Shown: positions 28,003-37,093 of the stretch, in pieces | How positions within the stretch are numbered: position 1 is the first letter of the stretch | Layout of the letters: every line of letters begins with the position of its first letter | Source of the DNA: Aliishimia ponticola | GTDB taxonomy: Bacteria > Pseudomonadota > Alphaproteobacteria > Rhodobacterales > Rhodobacteraceae | Assembly: GCF_004803475.1 (NCBI RefSeq) | Contig: NZ_SRKY01000002.1 | Coordinates: 372,001 to 436,000, forward strand | Direction of reading: 5' to 3' | Length of the DNA stretch: 64,000 bases | Position numbers and translations under genes: made by a program | Notes under the pieces: model-generated | What the model was told of the DNA's origin: nothing | Database searches by the model: none | Seen by the model: the letters and a program-made list of their open reading frames with translations, nothing else

Positions 28003-30090
28003 ATGGCAGCGTCTCAAACCCGTCTTGGCGTCGATATCGGCGGCACATTCACTGATGTGGTTCTGGAAACGGCGGCGGGCCGGTTTTCGACCAAGGTATT
28101 GACGACCTATGGCGCGCCTGAAGATGCGATTGTCGACGGGATGCGGCAGGTTTGTGCCAAGGCCTCGATTGCCCCGGACAGCATCGCCCAGATCATCCAC
28201 GGCACGACCCTTGCGACCAACGCGCTGATCGAACGGCGCGGGGCAAAAACGGCGCTGATCACGACCGAAGGCTTCCGTGACGTGATCGAGATGCGCACTG
28301 AAAGCCGGTTCGAACAATACGATCTGAACCTCGTGCTGCCAGCGCCGCTGCTGGCGCGCAACCGCCGCTATGTTCTGCGCGAACGGATGGACGCGGCTGG
28401 AAAGGTTCTGATCCCGTTGGACCGGGCCGAGGTCGAAACGCTTGTCGATGAGCTTGCACACGCCGGGTATGAAAGCGTCGCGGTCGGGTTGCTGCACGCC
28501 TATGCCAATGACGCGCATGAACGCCTGATCGCCGAGGTTCTGGCCGAAAGGATGCCGCAGGCGGCGGTGTCGCTGTCATCGGAAGTCTCGCCGCAGATGC
28601 GCGAATATGAGCGCTTCAACACCACCATCGCGAACGCCTATATCAAGCCGCTCATGGCCTCTTATCTGGGGCGGCTCAAGGATCGCCTTGCGGCCGAGGG
28701 CGCGGATTGCCCTGTCTTCCTGATGCATTCGGGCGGCGGGATCATGTCGCTGGAAAGCGCGGCGGAATTCCCGGTGCGGCTTGTGGAGTCCGGCCCGGCG
28801 GGCGGCGCGATTTTCGCCGCTGACATCGCCACGCGCTACGGTTTGGACAAGGTGTTGAGCTTCGACATGGGGGGCACTACGGCCAAGATCTGCCTGATCA
28901 AGGATCAAAGCCCGAAAACGGCGCGGGTCTTTGAGGTGGCGCGCAGCTATCGGTTCAAGAAAGGGTCGGGGATGCCGATCTCCATCCCCGTGATCGATAT
29001 GGTCGAAATCGGTGCCGGTGGCGGGTCGCTGGCGCATGTGGACGCGATGAACCAAATCCGTGTTGGCCCGGAAAGCGCGGGATCGGAACCGGGCCCGGCC
29101 AGCTATGGTCGCGGCGGCACGCGCCCGGCGGTGACGGATGCGGACCTGCTTTTGGGCAAGCTCGACCCCGAGAATTTCGCAGGCGGCTCGATCGCGCTGT
29201 TTCCGGACAAATCACGCAGCGCGCTGGAGTCAGAGATTGGGGAACGCCTGAACATGGACGCGGATGAGGCAGCATGGGGCGTGGCCGAAGTCGTGGATGA
29301 AAACATGGCGAATGCGGCGCGGGTACACGCGGTTGAGAATGGCGAAGACCTGTCCGAATACACCATGATCGCCTTTGGCGGGGCGGCCCCGCTTCATGCC
29401 GGGCGGCTTTGCGAAAAACTTGGGATTTCGCGCTGCCTTGTGCCGCAGGGGGCGGGTGTCGGATCGGCCATCGGCTTCCTGCGCGCGCCTTTCAGCTTCG
29501 AAGCGAACCGTTCCGTGTTCATGCGCCTTAGTCATTTCGACCCGGATATGGTCAAAACCCTGTTCAGCGAGATGGAGCAGGAAGCCACGCGCTTTGTACG
29601 GTCCTGCGATGCCGAAGCGCAGATCGACAGCGATCACAAGGTATACATGCGCTATGCAGGGCAGGGCTGGGAAATCCCGGTGCAGTTGACGCCAGAGCAG
29701 GCCGCAGCCCCCGACGCGGACACGTTTCAGGCACTGTTTGATGCGGCTTATGCCAAGCTCTTTGGTCGTCCGGTGACGGGCATGGCCGTGGAAATCACGG
29801 TCTGGTCGGTCAACGCCTATACCCGCGCTGAAAAAACAGACCGGGCAACGCCGCTTGTCCGTGCAGAAGAAATGCAGCCACAGCACAGACGAAGGCTGTT
29901 CGATCCGGGGCTGGGCAAACCGACGCAAGCCGCGGAAGTGGACCGCGCCGCGCTGCCCGCAGGCCAGTGGGTCGCCGGGCCAGCCGTGGTGACGGAAGCG
30001 GAAACGACGGTTGTGGTGCCGGCCAGCCGCTACGTTCTGGCACAAAGCGATGGCACCTTGGATATGATCGCAGCGGGAGAGGCGGAATGA
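28003..30090 (+). CDS. Hydantoinase/oxoprolinase subunit A (HyuA)
   Basis: The 695-aa protein begins with the phosphate-binding motif GVDIGGTFTDVVL of the hydantoinase/oxoprolinase ATPase family, followed by IIHGTTLATNALIERRGAKTALITTEGFRD, SEVSPQMREYERFNTTIANAY, SFDMGGTTAKICL and MIAFGGAAPLHA. The family hydrolyses cyclic amides with ATP (5-oxoproline, N-methylhydantoin) or carboxylates ketones. Its partner HyuB overlaps by 4 nt. GAGGAA precedes the ATG. The substrate cannot be read from sequence. Confidence 0.92.
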   Translation: MAASQTRLGVDIGGTFTDVVLETAAGRFSTKVLTTYGAPEDAIVDGMRQVCAKASIAPDSIAQIIHGTTLATNALIERRGAKTALITTEGFRDVIEMRTESRFEQYDLNLVLPAPLLARNRRYVLRERMDAAGKVLIPLDRAEVETLVDELAHAGYESVAVGLLHAYANDAHERLIAEVLAERMPQAAVSLSSEVSPQMREYERFNTTIANAYIKPLMASYLGRLKDRLAAEGADCPVFLMHSGGGIMSLESAAEFPVRLVESGPAGGAIFAADIATRYGLDKVLSFDMGGTTAKICLIKDQSPKTARVFEVARSYRFKKGSGMPISIPVIDMVEIGAGGGSLAHVDAMNQIRVGPESAGSEPGPASYGRGGTRPAVTDADLLLGKLDPENFAGGSIALFPDKSRSALESEIGERLNMDADEAAWGVAEVVDENMANAARVHAVENGEDLSEYTMIAFGGAAPLHAGRLCEKLGISRCLVPQGAGVGSAIGFLRAPFSFEANRSVFMRLSHFDPDMVKTLFSEMEQEATRFVRSCDAEAQIDSDHKVYMRYAGQGWEIPVQLTPEQAAAPDADTFQALFDAAYAKLFGRPVTGMAVEITVWSVNAYTRAEKTDRATPLVRAEEMQPQHRRRLFDPGLGKPTQAAEVDRAALPAGQWVAGPAVVTEAETTVVVPASRYVLAQSDGTLDMIAAGEAE

Positions 30091-31787
30091 CCAGCCAAGT
30101 CGCATTTCAAGTCATGTGGAACCGCCTGATCTCCGTGGTTGAAGAACAGGCCCAAGCCCTTGTTCGCACGGCCTTTTCAACATCAGTTCGGGAAGCAGGG
30201 GATCTGTCCGCTGGTGTTTACAACGATCAGGGCGAGATGCTTGCGCAGGCGGTGACGGGAACGCCGGGTCATGTGAACGCGATGGCCGATGCCGTGGGGC
30301 ATTTCATCCGAAGGATCGGACGGCCGTCCATGTATGAGGGCGACGTCTATCTGACCAATGATCCTTGGGAAGGGACCGGCCACAAGCATGACATCACGGT
30401 CGTTACTCCGGCCTTCATGGATGGCCGGTTGATCGGGTTCTTTGCCTGTACCGCACATGTGACCGATATCGGCGGGCGCGGTTTTGGCGCAGACGCGAAT
30501 GACGTGCATGAGGAAGGCCTGTACCTGCCCATCATGAAATTCGCCGAGCGCGGCGAGGTCGATCAGACCTTGCTCAAGATCATTCGCGGAAATGTGCGCG
30601 AGCCGGATCGACTGGTCGGCGACATCTACGCCCTCGCGACCTGTAACGAGATTGGCCATCGCCGCCTGATTGATATGATGCAGGAGTTCGGTTTGGCCGA
30701 CCTTGGCGCGGTCTCTGACTTCATCCTGAGCAATTCGCGCGCCGCCACGTTGGAGCGGATCAATGCCCTGCAAGCGGGTGAAGCTGACGGGCATATGCGG
30801 ATCGACGGATATTCCAACCCCATCGATCTTTGCGTACGGGTACGTATTGAAAAGGATCGGATCATCTGTGATTGGGATGGGACCAGCGGTGTAGACAAGA
30901 AAGGCATAAATGTCCCGCTTGTCTATACGAAGGCGTATGCTTGTTATGCTTTGAAATGCGCTATCGCGCCTGAAATTCCCAATAATGCCGCATCCTTGAC
31001 CCCCTTCGAGGTCACTGCGCCAGAGAACACCATCGTCAATGCGCTGCCCCCGGCACCCGTGGCGTTGCGGCATGTGATCGGTCACATGGTGCCCGATACA
31101 GTCTATTCCGCGCTTGACAAATTGCTGCCCGGTATCGTTCCGGCGGAAGGGGCGGGGTGCTTGTGCAATTTCCAGCTTTCCCTACGCCCGCGTACGGATA
31201 TGCCCTCGCCAGAGAACGCGCGGCGCGCCGAAGTGCTGACATTTAACTCAGGCGGTTCCGGTGCGCGTCCGACATTGGACGGGATGAGCGCGACCGCCTT
31301 TCCATCGGGTGTCATGACCATGCCCGTCGAGGCGACCGAACAGGTCGGCCCGGTGATCGTCTGGCGCAAGGAACTGCGCCCGGATTCCGGTGGGGCGGGT
31401 CAATTCCGGGGCGGGCTTGGTCAATATATGGATGTGGGCGCAGCCGAAGGATATGAATTCGACATGTCCGCCATGCTGGACCGCGTGGATCACCCGGCAT
31501 TGGGGCGTGCGGGCGGCGGGGCAGGCGGCGCGACACGTATCGTCCGCTCCGACGGCGTGGCGATGCGCGGCAAGGGGCGACAATTCGTGCCGCCGGGCGT
31601 GCAGGTGCACATGGCCTTCCCCGGTGGCGCTGGCTACGGTGACGCGGCATCGCGCGATCCCGAATTGGTGCGGCGCGATCTTGCGCTTGGCTACATCACA
31701 GCAGAAGCTGCGGCCCGTGACTACGGCCTGACAGAAGACGACATTGCCGCGATCCTGGAACGCGCGGCCAGCGGAGAGGACATCTGA
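30087..31787 (+). CDS. Hydantoinase/oxoprolinase subunit B (HyuB)
   Basis: The 566-aa protein starts at the ATG that overlaps the HyuA stop. It has family blocks SVREAGDLSAGVYNDQGEMLAQ, TNDPWEGTGHKHDITVVTP, HVTDIGGRGFG and HEEGLYLPI. The B subunit works with HyuA on cyclic amides such as 5-oxoproline or N-methylhydantoin. The stop shares one base with the next start, so four genes are translationally chained. Confidence 0.92.
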   Translation: MTSQVAFQVMWNRLISVVEEQAQALVRTAFSTSVREAGDLSAGVYNDQGEMLAQAVTGTPGHVNAMADAVGHFIRRIGRPSMYEGDVYLTNDPWEGTGHKHDITVVTPAFMDGRLIGFFACTAHVTDIGGRGFGADANDVHEEGLYLPIMKFAERGEVDQTLLKIIRGNVREPDRLVGDIYALATCNEIGHRRLIDMMQEFGLADLGAVSDFILSNSRAATLERINALQAGEADGHMRIDGYSNPIDLCVRVRIEKDRIICDWDGTSGVDKKGINVPLVYTKAYACYALKCAIAPEIPNNAASLTPFEVTAPENTIVNALPPAPVALRHVIGHMVPDTVYSALDKLLPGIVPAEGAGCLCNFQLSLRPRTDMPSPENARRAEVLTFNSGGSGARPTLDGMSATAFPSGVMTMPVEATEQVGPVIVWRKELRPDSGGAGQFRGGLGQYMDVGAAEGYEFDMSAMLDRVDHPALGRAGGGAGGATRIVRSDGVAMRGKGRQFVPPGVQVHMAFPGGAGYGDAASRDPELVRRDLALGYITAEAAARDYGLTEDDIAAILERAASGEDI

Positions 31788-32992
31788 TGGCAGTATTCCC
31801 CACAACACCCGCCCGGACCTCCTATGACGTTGTAATCGTCGGCGGGGCAATCATGGGATCGTCGACAGCGTGGTGGCTGAAAGAACTGGGCTTCGACGGT
31901 TCGATCCTCGTCGTCGAACGCGACCCCAGTTACACCGCCTGTTCCACGGCACACACAAATTCCTGCATCCGCCAGCAGTTTTCGTCAGAACTGAATATCC
32001 GGATTTCTCAGTTCGGCGCGCAGTTCGTGAAAAATCTGCGTGACTACATGAAAGACGACAAAGTGCCGGAACTGGGCATCCAGAATTACGGCTATCTCTA
32101 TCTGGCGGATAATGCACAGTTTGCAGATACGCTGCGCGCCAATCAGGCGGTGCAACGCGCGTGCGGCGCGGAAACGGAACTTCTGACGCCCGATGAAATC
32201 GCCGAACGCTATCCGTTCTATGATCTTGACGGGATCGTTCTTGGGTCGATCAATCGCAAGGACGAAGGCTATTGGGATGGGGGGATCGTGTTTGAATGGT
32301 TCCGCCGATTGGCACGCGAGCGCGGCGTCGAATATGTGCAGGGCGAAGTGACCGGCATGACACGGCAGGGCGGGCGCATCACCGATGTGACACTGGCCTC
32401 CGGCGATACCGTGTCCTGCGGTAAAGTTGTCAATGCCAGCGGTCCGCGCGCGGCCGTTACCGCGAAGATGGCCGGGCTGGATGTGCCGGTGGAACCGCGC
32501 AAGCGTTTCACATGGATTTTCAGCGCCGAAAAGCCGCTGGATCGGGACTTGCCGCTGACGATTGACCCTTCGGGTGTGCATTTCCGGCAAGATGGCCCGA
32601 AAACGTACCTTGCGGGCTGCCCCGCCGACCCGGACCCGGCAGTTGATCCGACAGACTTCGCGATGGATCACAACCGCTGGCAGGATCACGTCTGGCCGAC
32701 GATTGCGACCCGGATTCCCCAATTCGATGCGCTGAAGATCGTGACCGAATGGGCCGGGCATTACGCTTATAACACCTTGGATCAGAACGCGGTTCTTGGC
32801 CCACATCCGGAGGTGGAGAATTTCCTGTTCCTCAACGGGTTCTCGGGCCACGGGCTGCAACAGTCCCCTGCGATGGGGCGCGCCATGGCCGAATGGCTGA
32901 TCCACGGCGCGTTCCAAACCCTTGACTTGAGTCCGTTCGCTTATGACCGGATCATCCGCAACGAACCCTATCTAGAAAAGGCCGTCATATGA
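31787..32992 (+). CDS. FAD-dependent oxidoreductase (DAO/sarcosine oxidase-like)
   Basis: The 401-aa protein has the FAD motif VVIVGGAIMGSSTAWWL and, near the end, the conserved FLFLNGFSGHGLQQSPAMGRAMAEWL. The family oxidises secondary amines and D-amino acids; FOXRED1-like proteins also share this layout. If the HyuAB pair opens an N-methylated cyclic amide, an amine such as sarcosine would be a natural product for this enzyme, but that is speculation. It overlaps HyuB by 1 nt and the next gene by 4 nt. Confidence 0.85.
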   Translation: MAVFPTTPARTSYDVVIVGGAIMGSSTAWWLKELGFDGSILVVERDPSYTACSTAHTNSCIRQQFSSELNIRISQFGAQFVKNLRDYMKDDKVPELGIQNYGYLYLADNAQFADTLRANQAVQRACGAETELLTPDEIAERYPFYDLDGIVLGSINRKDEGYWDGGIVFEWFRRLARERGVEYVQGEVTGMTRQGGRITDVTLASGDTVSCGKVVNASGPRAAVTAKMAGLDVPVEPRKRFTWIFSAEKPLDRDLPLTIDPSGVHFRQDGPKTYLAGCPADPDPAVDPTDFAMDHNRWQDHVWPTIATRIPQFDALKIVTEWAGHYAYNTLDQNAVLGPHPEVENFLFLNGFSGHGLQQSPAMGRAMAEWLIHGAFQTLDLSPFAYDRIIRNEPYLEKAVI

Positions 32993-33825
32993 AAAAGATC
33001 GTTCTGACCGGTGCTGCCGGACGCCTTGGCTCCTACCTGCGGGAGCCGCTGTCAAAGATGTGCGACACGCTGCTGTCCACTGATATCGTCGATGATATCG
33101 GCACGCTGTATGAGGGCGAGACCTTCGTGCAAGCGGATCTCGCCCAGATGGACGAAATCAAACCGCTGTTGGAAGGCGCGGATATGGTGGTGCATTTCGG
33201 TGCCATCGTGGACGAAGCCCCGTTTGAACAATTGTGGGGGCCGAATTTCGTCGGGTCCTATAACATCTGGGAGGCGGGTTACCGGCACGGGGTGCGGCGG
33301 ATCGTCTATGCCAGTTCGATCCACGCGGTCGGCATGTATCCCCGGCGCGAGTTTATCGGCACCGATGTCGCGCACCGGCCCGATGGGTTCTACGGTCTGG
33401 CCAAGTGCTTTACCGAGGATCTGGGCCGCATGTATTGGGAAAAACGCGGGCTCGAATCCGTCCATCTGCGGATCTTGTCGGCGGCACAGGTGAACAACCC
33501 GCGCGCCCTGGGCACGTGGCTGTCCTATGACGATCTGATCCAACTGGTCACACGGGCCATCGATACGCCAACAGTCGGCTTCACCGTCGCTTACGGCGTG
33601 TCCAACAACGACCGCTGCCCGGTGGATAACGCCAATGCGTCTTTCCTTGGCTATCGTCCGAAGGACAACGCCGAAGAGTTCGCCGAAAAGGTTTTGGCGG
33701 AAGCGCCCGAGGCCGATCCGACCGATCCGGCGCAGATGTGCCATGGCGGCCCCTTCGCGTCTGTCGATCTGGGCAGCAGCGGCCTTGCGCAGATGAATGT
33801 GGTGGACGACCGCAAGAAATCCTGA
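32989..33825 (+). CDS. NAD-dependent epimerase/dehydratase family protein (uronate dehydrogenase-like)
   Basis: The 278-aa SDR-extended protein has the cofactor motif VLTGAAGRLGSYLREPL, VVHFGAIVDEAPFEQLWGPNFVGSYNIWEA, the serine in YASSIHAVG, and the catalytic YGLAKCFTEDLGRMY. The overall layout, including RPDGFYGLAKC and WLSYDD, resembles Agrobacterium-type uronate dehydrogenase, though the active-site neighbourhood differs. In this operon its substrate may not be a uronate. It ends the hyu operon 158 bp before ugpB. Confidence 0.82.
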   Translation: MKKIVLTGAAGRLGSYLREPLSKMCDTLLSTDIVDDIGTLYEGETFVQADLAQMDEIKPLLEGADMVVHFGAIVDEAPFEQLWGPNFVGSYNIWEAGYRHGVRRIVYASSIHAVGMYPRREFIGTDVAHRPDGFYGLAKCFTEDLGRMYWEKRGLESVHLRILSAAQVNNPRALGTWLSYDDLIQLVTRAIDTPTVGFTVAYGVSNNDRCPVDNANASFLGYRPKDNAEEFAEKVLAEAPEADPTDPAQMCHGGPFASVDLGSSGLAQMNVVDDRKKS

Positions 33826-33875
33826 GGATTCAGTTCCCTAACGTAAGACAAAACAAATGTGACCGCCGGGGCAGG

Positions 33876-33893
33876 CGGTCATATGACCGTTAC
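33876..33893 (+). promoter_or_regulatory. Candidate Pho box upstream of ugpB
   Basis: CGGTCAT and CCGTTAC are direct-repeat elements with an 11-bp period separated by ATGA. They match the CTGTCAT-N4-CTGTCAY consensus of PhoB at 11 of 14 conserved positions. The site lies about 90 bp upstream of the ugpB start, in the only gap before a gene family known to be phosphate-starvation controlled. This is a reading by eye, not a scored match. Confidence 0.5.
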
Positions 33894-33982
33894 ACTGTTG
33901 GACTAACTGGCACGTCATGCGCGCGAAAAGCGCGTCTGATTGATACAGCCAGCAAGCGCCAAACTGGCGCGAGGGAGTCCTT

Positions 33983-35299
33983 ATGACAGTGAAATCCGTA
34001 CTCAGCGCAACCGTGGCATCCATTGCCGTTGCATCCTCTGCCATTGCCGCCGACAAGGCGCAGGTTGAATTCTGGCACGCGATGGGCGGCGAGCTTGGCC
34101 AGATGGTCGACACGTTCGCATCCGACTTCAACGCGGGTTCCGATAGCTGCCAGATCAATGCGACCTACAAGGGCAACTACACAGAGAACATGACGGCCTC
34201 CATCGCCGCGTTCCGTGCCGGTCAGCAGCCGCATATCACACAGGTGTTCGAGGTTGGCACCGCCACGATGATGGCAGCCGAAGGCAAGGGCGCGGTCTAT
34301 CCCGTTTATAAACTGATGGAAGACGCCGGCATCGATTTCGATCAATCCGCCTATCTGCCTGCGGTGATCTCCTATTACACCGACACGGACAACAACCTGC
34401 TGTCGCTGCCGTTCAACTCCTCCACCCCGGTTCTGTGGTACAACAAAACGGCGCTGGACGCCGCGGGCGTTGCCGTGCCCACCACATGGGACGAAGTTGA
34501 AGAAGCCGCGCGTGCGCTTAAGGCCAATGGTATGACCAAGCCGTTTTCCTTCGGCTGGCAGTCCTGGACGAATGTCGAAAACTTCTCCGCCTGGCACAAC
34601 CTGCCGATGGCGACCGAAGAAAACGGCTTTGCATCGCTGAAAACCGAATTCACATTTAATAACGACGCGGTCGTGAACCACATCCAGCGCATCGCGGATA
34701 TGGGCGAAGAGGGCCTGTTCGTTTATGGCGGGCGCCGTGGTGACAGCCGCGCCCAGTTCGTGAACGGTGAAACCGCGCTGTGGATCAACTCCTCTGCCTA
34801 TTACGGCGGGTTCAAGACAGACATCACCGAGTTCGAGTTTGGCCAAACCATGCTGCCGCTTGAAACCAGCGTTGCGGACGCACCGCAAAACTCCATCATC
34901 GGCGGCGCAACGCTGTGGGTGCTTAGCGGTCACGACCAACCGGAATACACCTGCGTTGCAGAGTTCTTCCAATTCCTGTCGCAGCCTGAACAGCAAGCGA
35001 TGTGGCACCAGAACACCGGTTATGTTCCGATCACCACCGCCGCTTACGAGCTGTCCAAGGAGCAAGGCTTCTACGAATCCGATCCGCTGACGGACACGGC
35101 GATCAAGCAGTTGAGCCTGAACGCACCGACCCCGGCGTCCAAAGGCGTGCGTTTCGGCAGCTTCGTGCAGGTGCGCGACATCATCAACGAAGAACTGGAA
35201 GCCGTGTGGGCGGGCGACAAAGACGCCAAGTCGGCGCTGGACGCGGCGGTTGAGCGCGGCAATGCGCTGCTGCGCAAGTTCGAAGAAGCCAACGGCTGA
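33983..35299 (+). CDS. ugpB: sn-Glycerol-3-phosphate/glycerophosphodiester-binding protein UgpB
   Basis: The 438-aa periplasmic protein has a signal peptide (about residues 1-24, ending ASSAIAA). It strongly resembles E. coli Ugp[83 protein letters not shown] and [33 protein letters not shown]. The ligand-contact arginine region is [11 protein letters not shown] small stem-loop (GCGCCA / TGGCGC, 33956-33970) sits directly before the GAGGGAG ribosome-binding site. It is the first gene of ugpBAEC. Confidence 0.92.
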   Translation: MTVKSVLSATVASIAVASSAIAADKAQVEFWHAMGGELGQMVDTFASDFNAGSDSCQINATYKGNYTENMTASIAAFRAGQQPHITQVFEVGTATMMAAEGKGAVYPVYKLMEDAGIDFDQSAYLPAVISYYTDTDNNLLSLPFNSSTPVLWYNKTALDAAGVAVPTTWDEVEEAARALKANGMTKPFSFGWQSWTNVENFSAWHNLPMATEENGFASLKTEFTFNNDAVVNHIQRIADMGEEGLFVYGGRRGDSRAQFVNGETALWINSSAYYGGFKTDITEFEFGQTMLPLETSVADAPQNSIIGGATLWVLSGHDQPEYTCVAEFFQFLSQPEQQAMWHQNTGYVPITTAAYELSKEQGFYESDPLTDTAIKQLSLNAPTPASKGVRFGSFVQVRDIINEELEAVWAGDKDAKSALDAAVERGNALLRKFEEANG

Positions 35300-35316
35300 T
35301 AACTGAAACCAGATGC

Positions 35317-35349
35317 GGGCCGGGGTGTTTGCCTCGGCCCGTTTCTTTT
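35317..35349 (+). terminator. Hairpin attenuator between ugpB and ugpA
   Basis: A 9-bp stem, GGGCCGGGG / CCTCGGCCC with one G-U pair, has a TGTTTG loop and is followed by GTTTCTTTT. It follows the ugpB stop by 17 bp and precedes the ugpA ATG by 12 bp. It looks like an intrinsic terminator that would leave the binding protein made in excess over the permease. Confidence 0.75.
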
Positions 35350-35361
35350 GAAGGCGAACTC

Positions 35362-36243
35362 ATGCAGAAACGTGTCGTGTTTCGCAACACTTGGTTGCCC
35401 TACATTCTGGTCGCACCGCAAATCCTGGTCACGCTGGTGTTCTTTTTCTGGCCCTCATGGCAGGCGCTGGAAAGCTCTTTCTATATCGAAGACGCCTTCG
35501 GCTTCTCGCGTGAATGGGTCGGCTTGCGGAACTATACCGAACTTTTTGCCGATCCCGGCTATCTTAAAAGCTTCCGCACCACGCTGATCTTCGGGCTTTG
35601 TGTGACCTTCCTTGCGATGAGCATCTCGCTGGCGCTTGCCGTTGCCGCGAACCGGGTGCTGCGCGCGGCGACGGTCTATCGGACTTTCCTGATCTGGCCT
35701 TACGCGGTCGCGCCCGCGTTGGCTGGCGTCATCTGGTACTTCCTGATGAACCCGTCGCTTGGCATCGTGTCCTACTGGTTGCGCGCGCTTGGGTATGACT
35801 GGAACCACTATGTGAACGGTGAACAAGCGCTTGGGATGGTCATCGTCGCGGCGGCATGGAAGCAGATTAGCTACAACTTCCTGTTCTTTCTGGCCGGGCT
35901 GCAATCGATCCCCAAATCGCTGGTCGAGGCGGCGGCGATTGATCGCGCGGGGCCGGGGCGCCGGTTCTGGACGATCGTCTTCCCGCTTTTGTCGCCCACG
36001 ACGTTCTTCTTGCTGGTCGTGAACCTTGTCTATGCCTTCTTCGATACGTTTTCGCTGATCCACGCCACGACAGAGGGCGGCCCGGCAGACGCCACATCCA
36101 TTCTTGTCTTCCGCGTCTACAACACGGGGTTCATCGGGCAGGATTACGGATCTTCCGCCGCGCAATCGGTGGTTCTGATGGCTTTGGTCGTTGCGATGAC
36201 CTTCGTGCAATTTCGATACATTGATCGGCGGGTGAATTACTGA
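35362..36243 (+). CDS. ugpA: sn-Glycerol-3-phosphate ABC transporter permease UgpA
   Basis: The 293-aa inner-membrane protein has about six helices and the permease EAA loop [24 protein letters not shown]. The ATG at 35362 was chosen over one in the same frame 33 nt upstream, which lies inside the terminator hairpin. It overlaps ugpE by one base. Confidence 0.9.
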   Translation: MQKRVVFRNTWLPYILVAPQILVTLVFFFWPSWQALESSFYIEDAFGFSREWVGLRNYTELFADPGYLKSFRTTLIFGLCVTFLAMSISLALAVAANRVLRAATVYRTFLIWPYAVAPALAGVIWYFLMNPSLGIVSYWLRALGYDWNHYVNGEQALGMVIVAAAWKQISYNFLFFLAGLQSIPKSLVEAAAIDRAGPGRRFWTIVFPLLSPTTFFLLVVNLVYAFFDTFSLIHATTEGGPADATSILVFRVYNTGFIGQDYGSSAAQSVVLMALVVAMTFVQFRYIDRRVNY

Positions 36244-37091
36244 TGGTCGAGAACCGTTTCTATCTTACCGTACTGACCCATGCCGTGTTGATCACGGGTG
36301 TGTTCTTCCTATGCTTTCCCGTGTGGATGGCGCTTGTTGCGTCGACGCATCCGGCATCGGCGCTGTCGTCCACGCCAATCCCGCTCTGGTTTGGCGATCA
36401 GGGCTGGGAAAACTACAGCCAATTGCTGTCTGGTGGCTTGCCCGAGGCAGGCGGCGTTCCAGTCGGCCAGATGATGCTGAACTCCGGCCTGATGGCCTTG
36501 GGCATTACCTTTGGCAAAATCGCGGTGTCGGTGCTTGCCGCCTATGCCATCGTCTATTTCCGGTTTCCGTTCCGCATGGTGTTCTTCTGGCTGATCTTCC
36601 TGACGCTGATGCTGCCTGTCGAGGTGCGCATCCTTCCGACCTATGACGTCATCACCAAGCTGGGGATGCTGAACAGCTATCAGGGGCTGATCATTCCGCT
36701 GATCGCCTCGGCCACGGCCACGTTCCTGTTTCGGCAGTTCTTCATGACCATCCCCGATGAACTGGTCGAGGCCGCGCGTATCGACCGCGCCGGGCCGTTG
36801 CGGTTCTTCTGGGATATCCTGCTGCCGCTGAGCCGGACGAATATCGCGGCGCTGTTCATCATCCTCTTCATCTATGGCTGGAACCAGTATCTTTGGCCGC
36901 TGATCATCACCTCTGACGAAAGCCTCTACACCGTCGTGATGGGCATTCAGCGGATGGTGAATTCCGGGGAACAATTGCCGGTCTGGCATTACATCATGGG
37001 CACAGCCGTCTTGGCGATGGTGCCGCCGGTCATCGTCGTGGTGGCCATGCAAAAGCTCTTTGTCAAAGGGCTGGTAGAAAGTGAGAAGTGA
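36243..37091 (+). CDS. ugpE: sn-Glycerol-3-phosphate ABC transporter permease UgpE
   Basis: The 282-aa protein has about six membrane helices and the EAA loop EAARIDRAGPLRFFWDILLPLSRTN. FIYGWNQYLWPLIITSDE is typical of the UgpE/MalG half of the pore. It partners UgpA and is followed 2 bp later by the ATPase gene. Confidence 0.9.
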   Translation: MVENRFYLTVLTHAVLITGVFFLCFPVWMALVASTHPASALSSTPIPLWFGDQGWENYSQLLSGGLPEAGGVPVGQMMLNSGLMALGITFGKIAVSVLAAYAIVYFRFPFRMVFFWLIFLTLMLPVEVRILPTYDVITKLGMLNSYQGLIIPLIASATATFLFRQFFMTIPDELVEAARIDRAGPLRFFWDILLPLSRTNIAALFIILFIYGWNQYLWPLIITSDESLYTVVMGIQRMVNSGEQLPVWHYIMGTAVLAMVPPVIVVVAMQKLFVKGLVESEK

Positions 37092-37093
37092 GA

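Noticed and set aside
20972-33825. A complete creatinine degradation pathway (creatininase-family gene plus HyuAB and FAD oxidase)
   Set aside because: The creatininase-family member is in a different operon with peptidase and dehydrogenase genes, the family is broad, and no creatinase or N-carbamoylsarcosine amidohydrolase was seen. It remains only a loose possibility.
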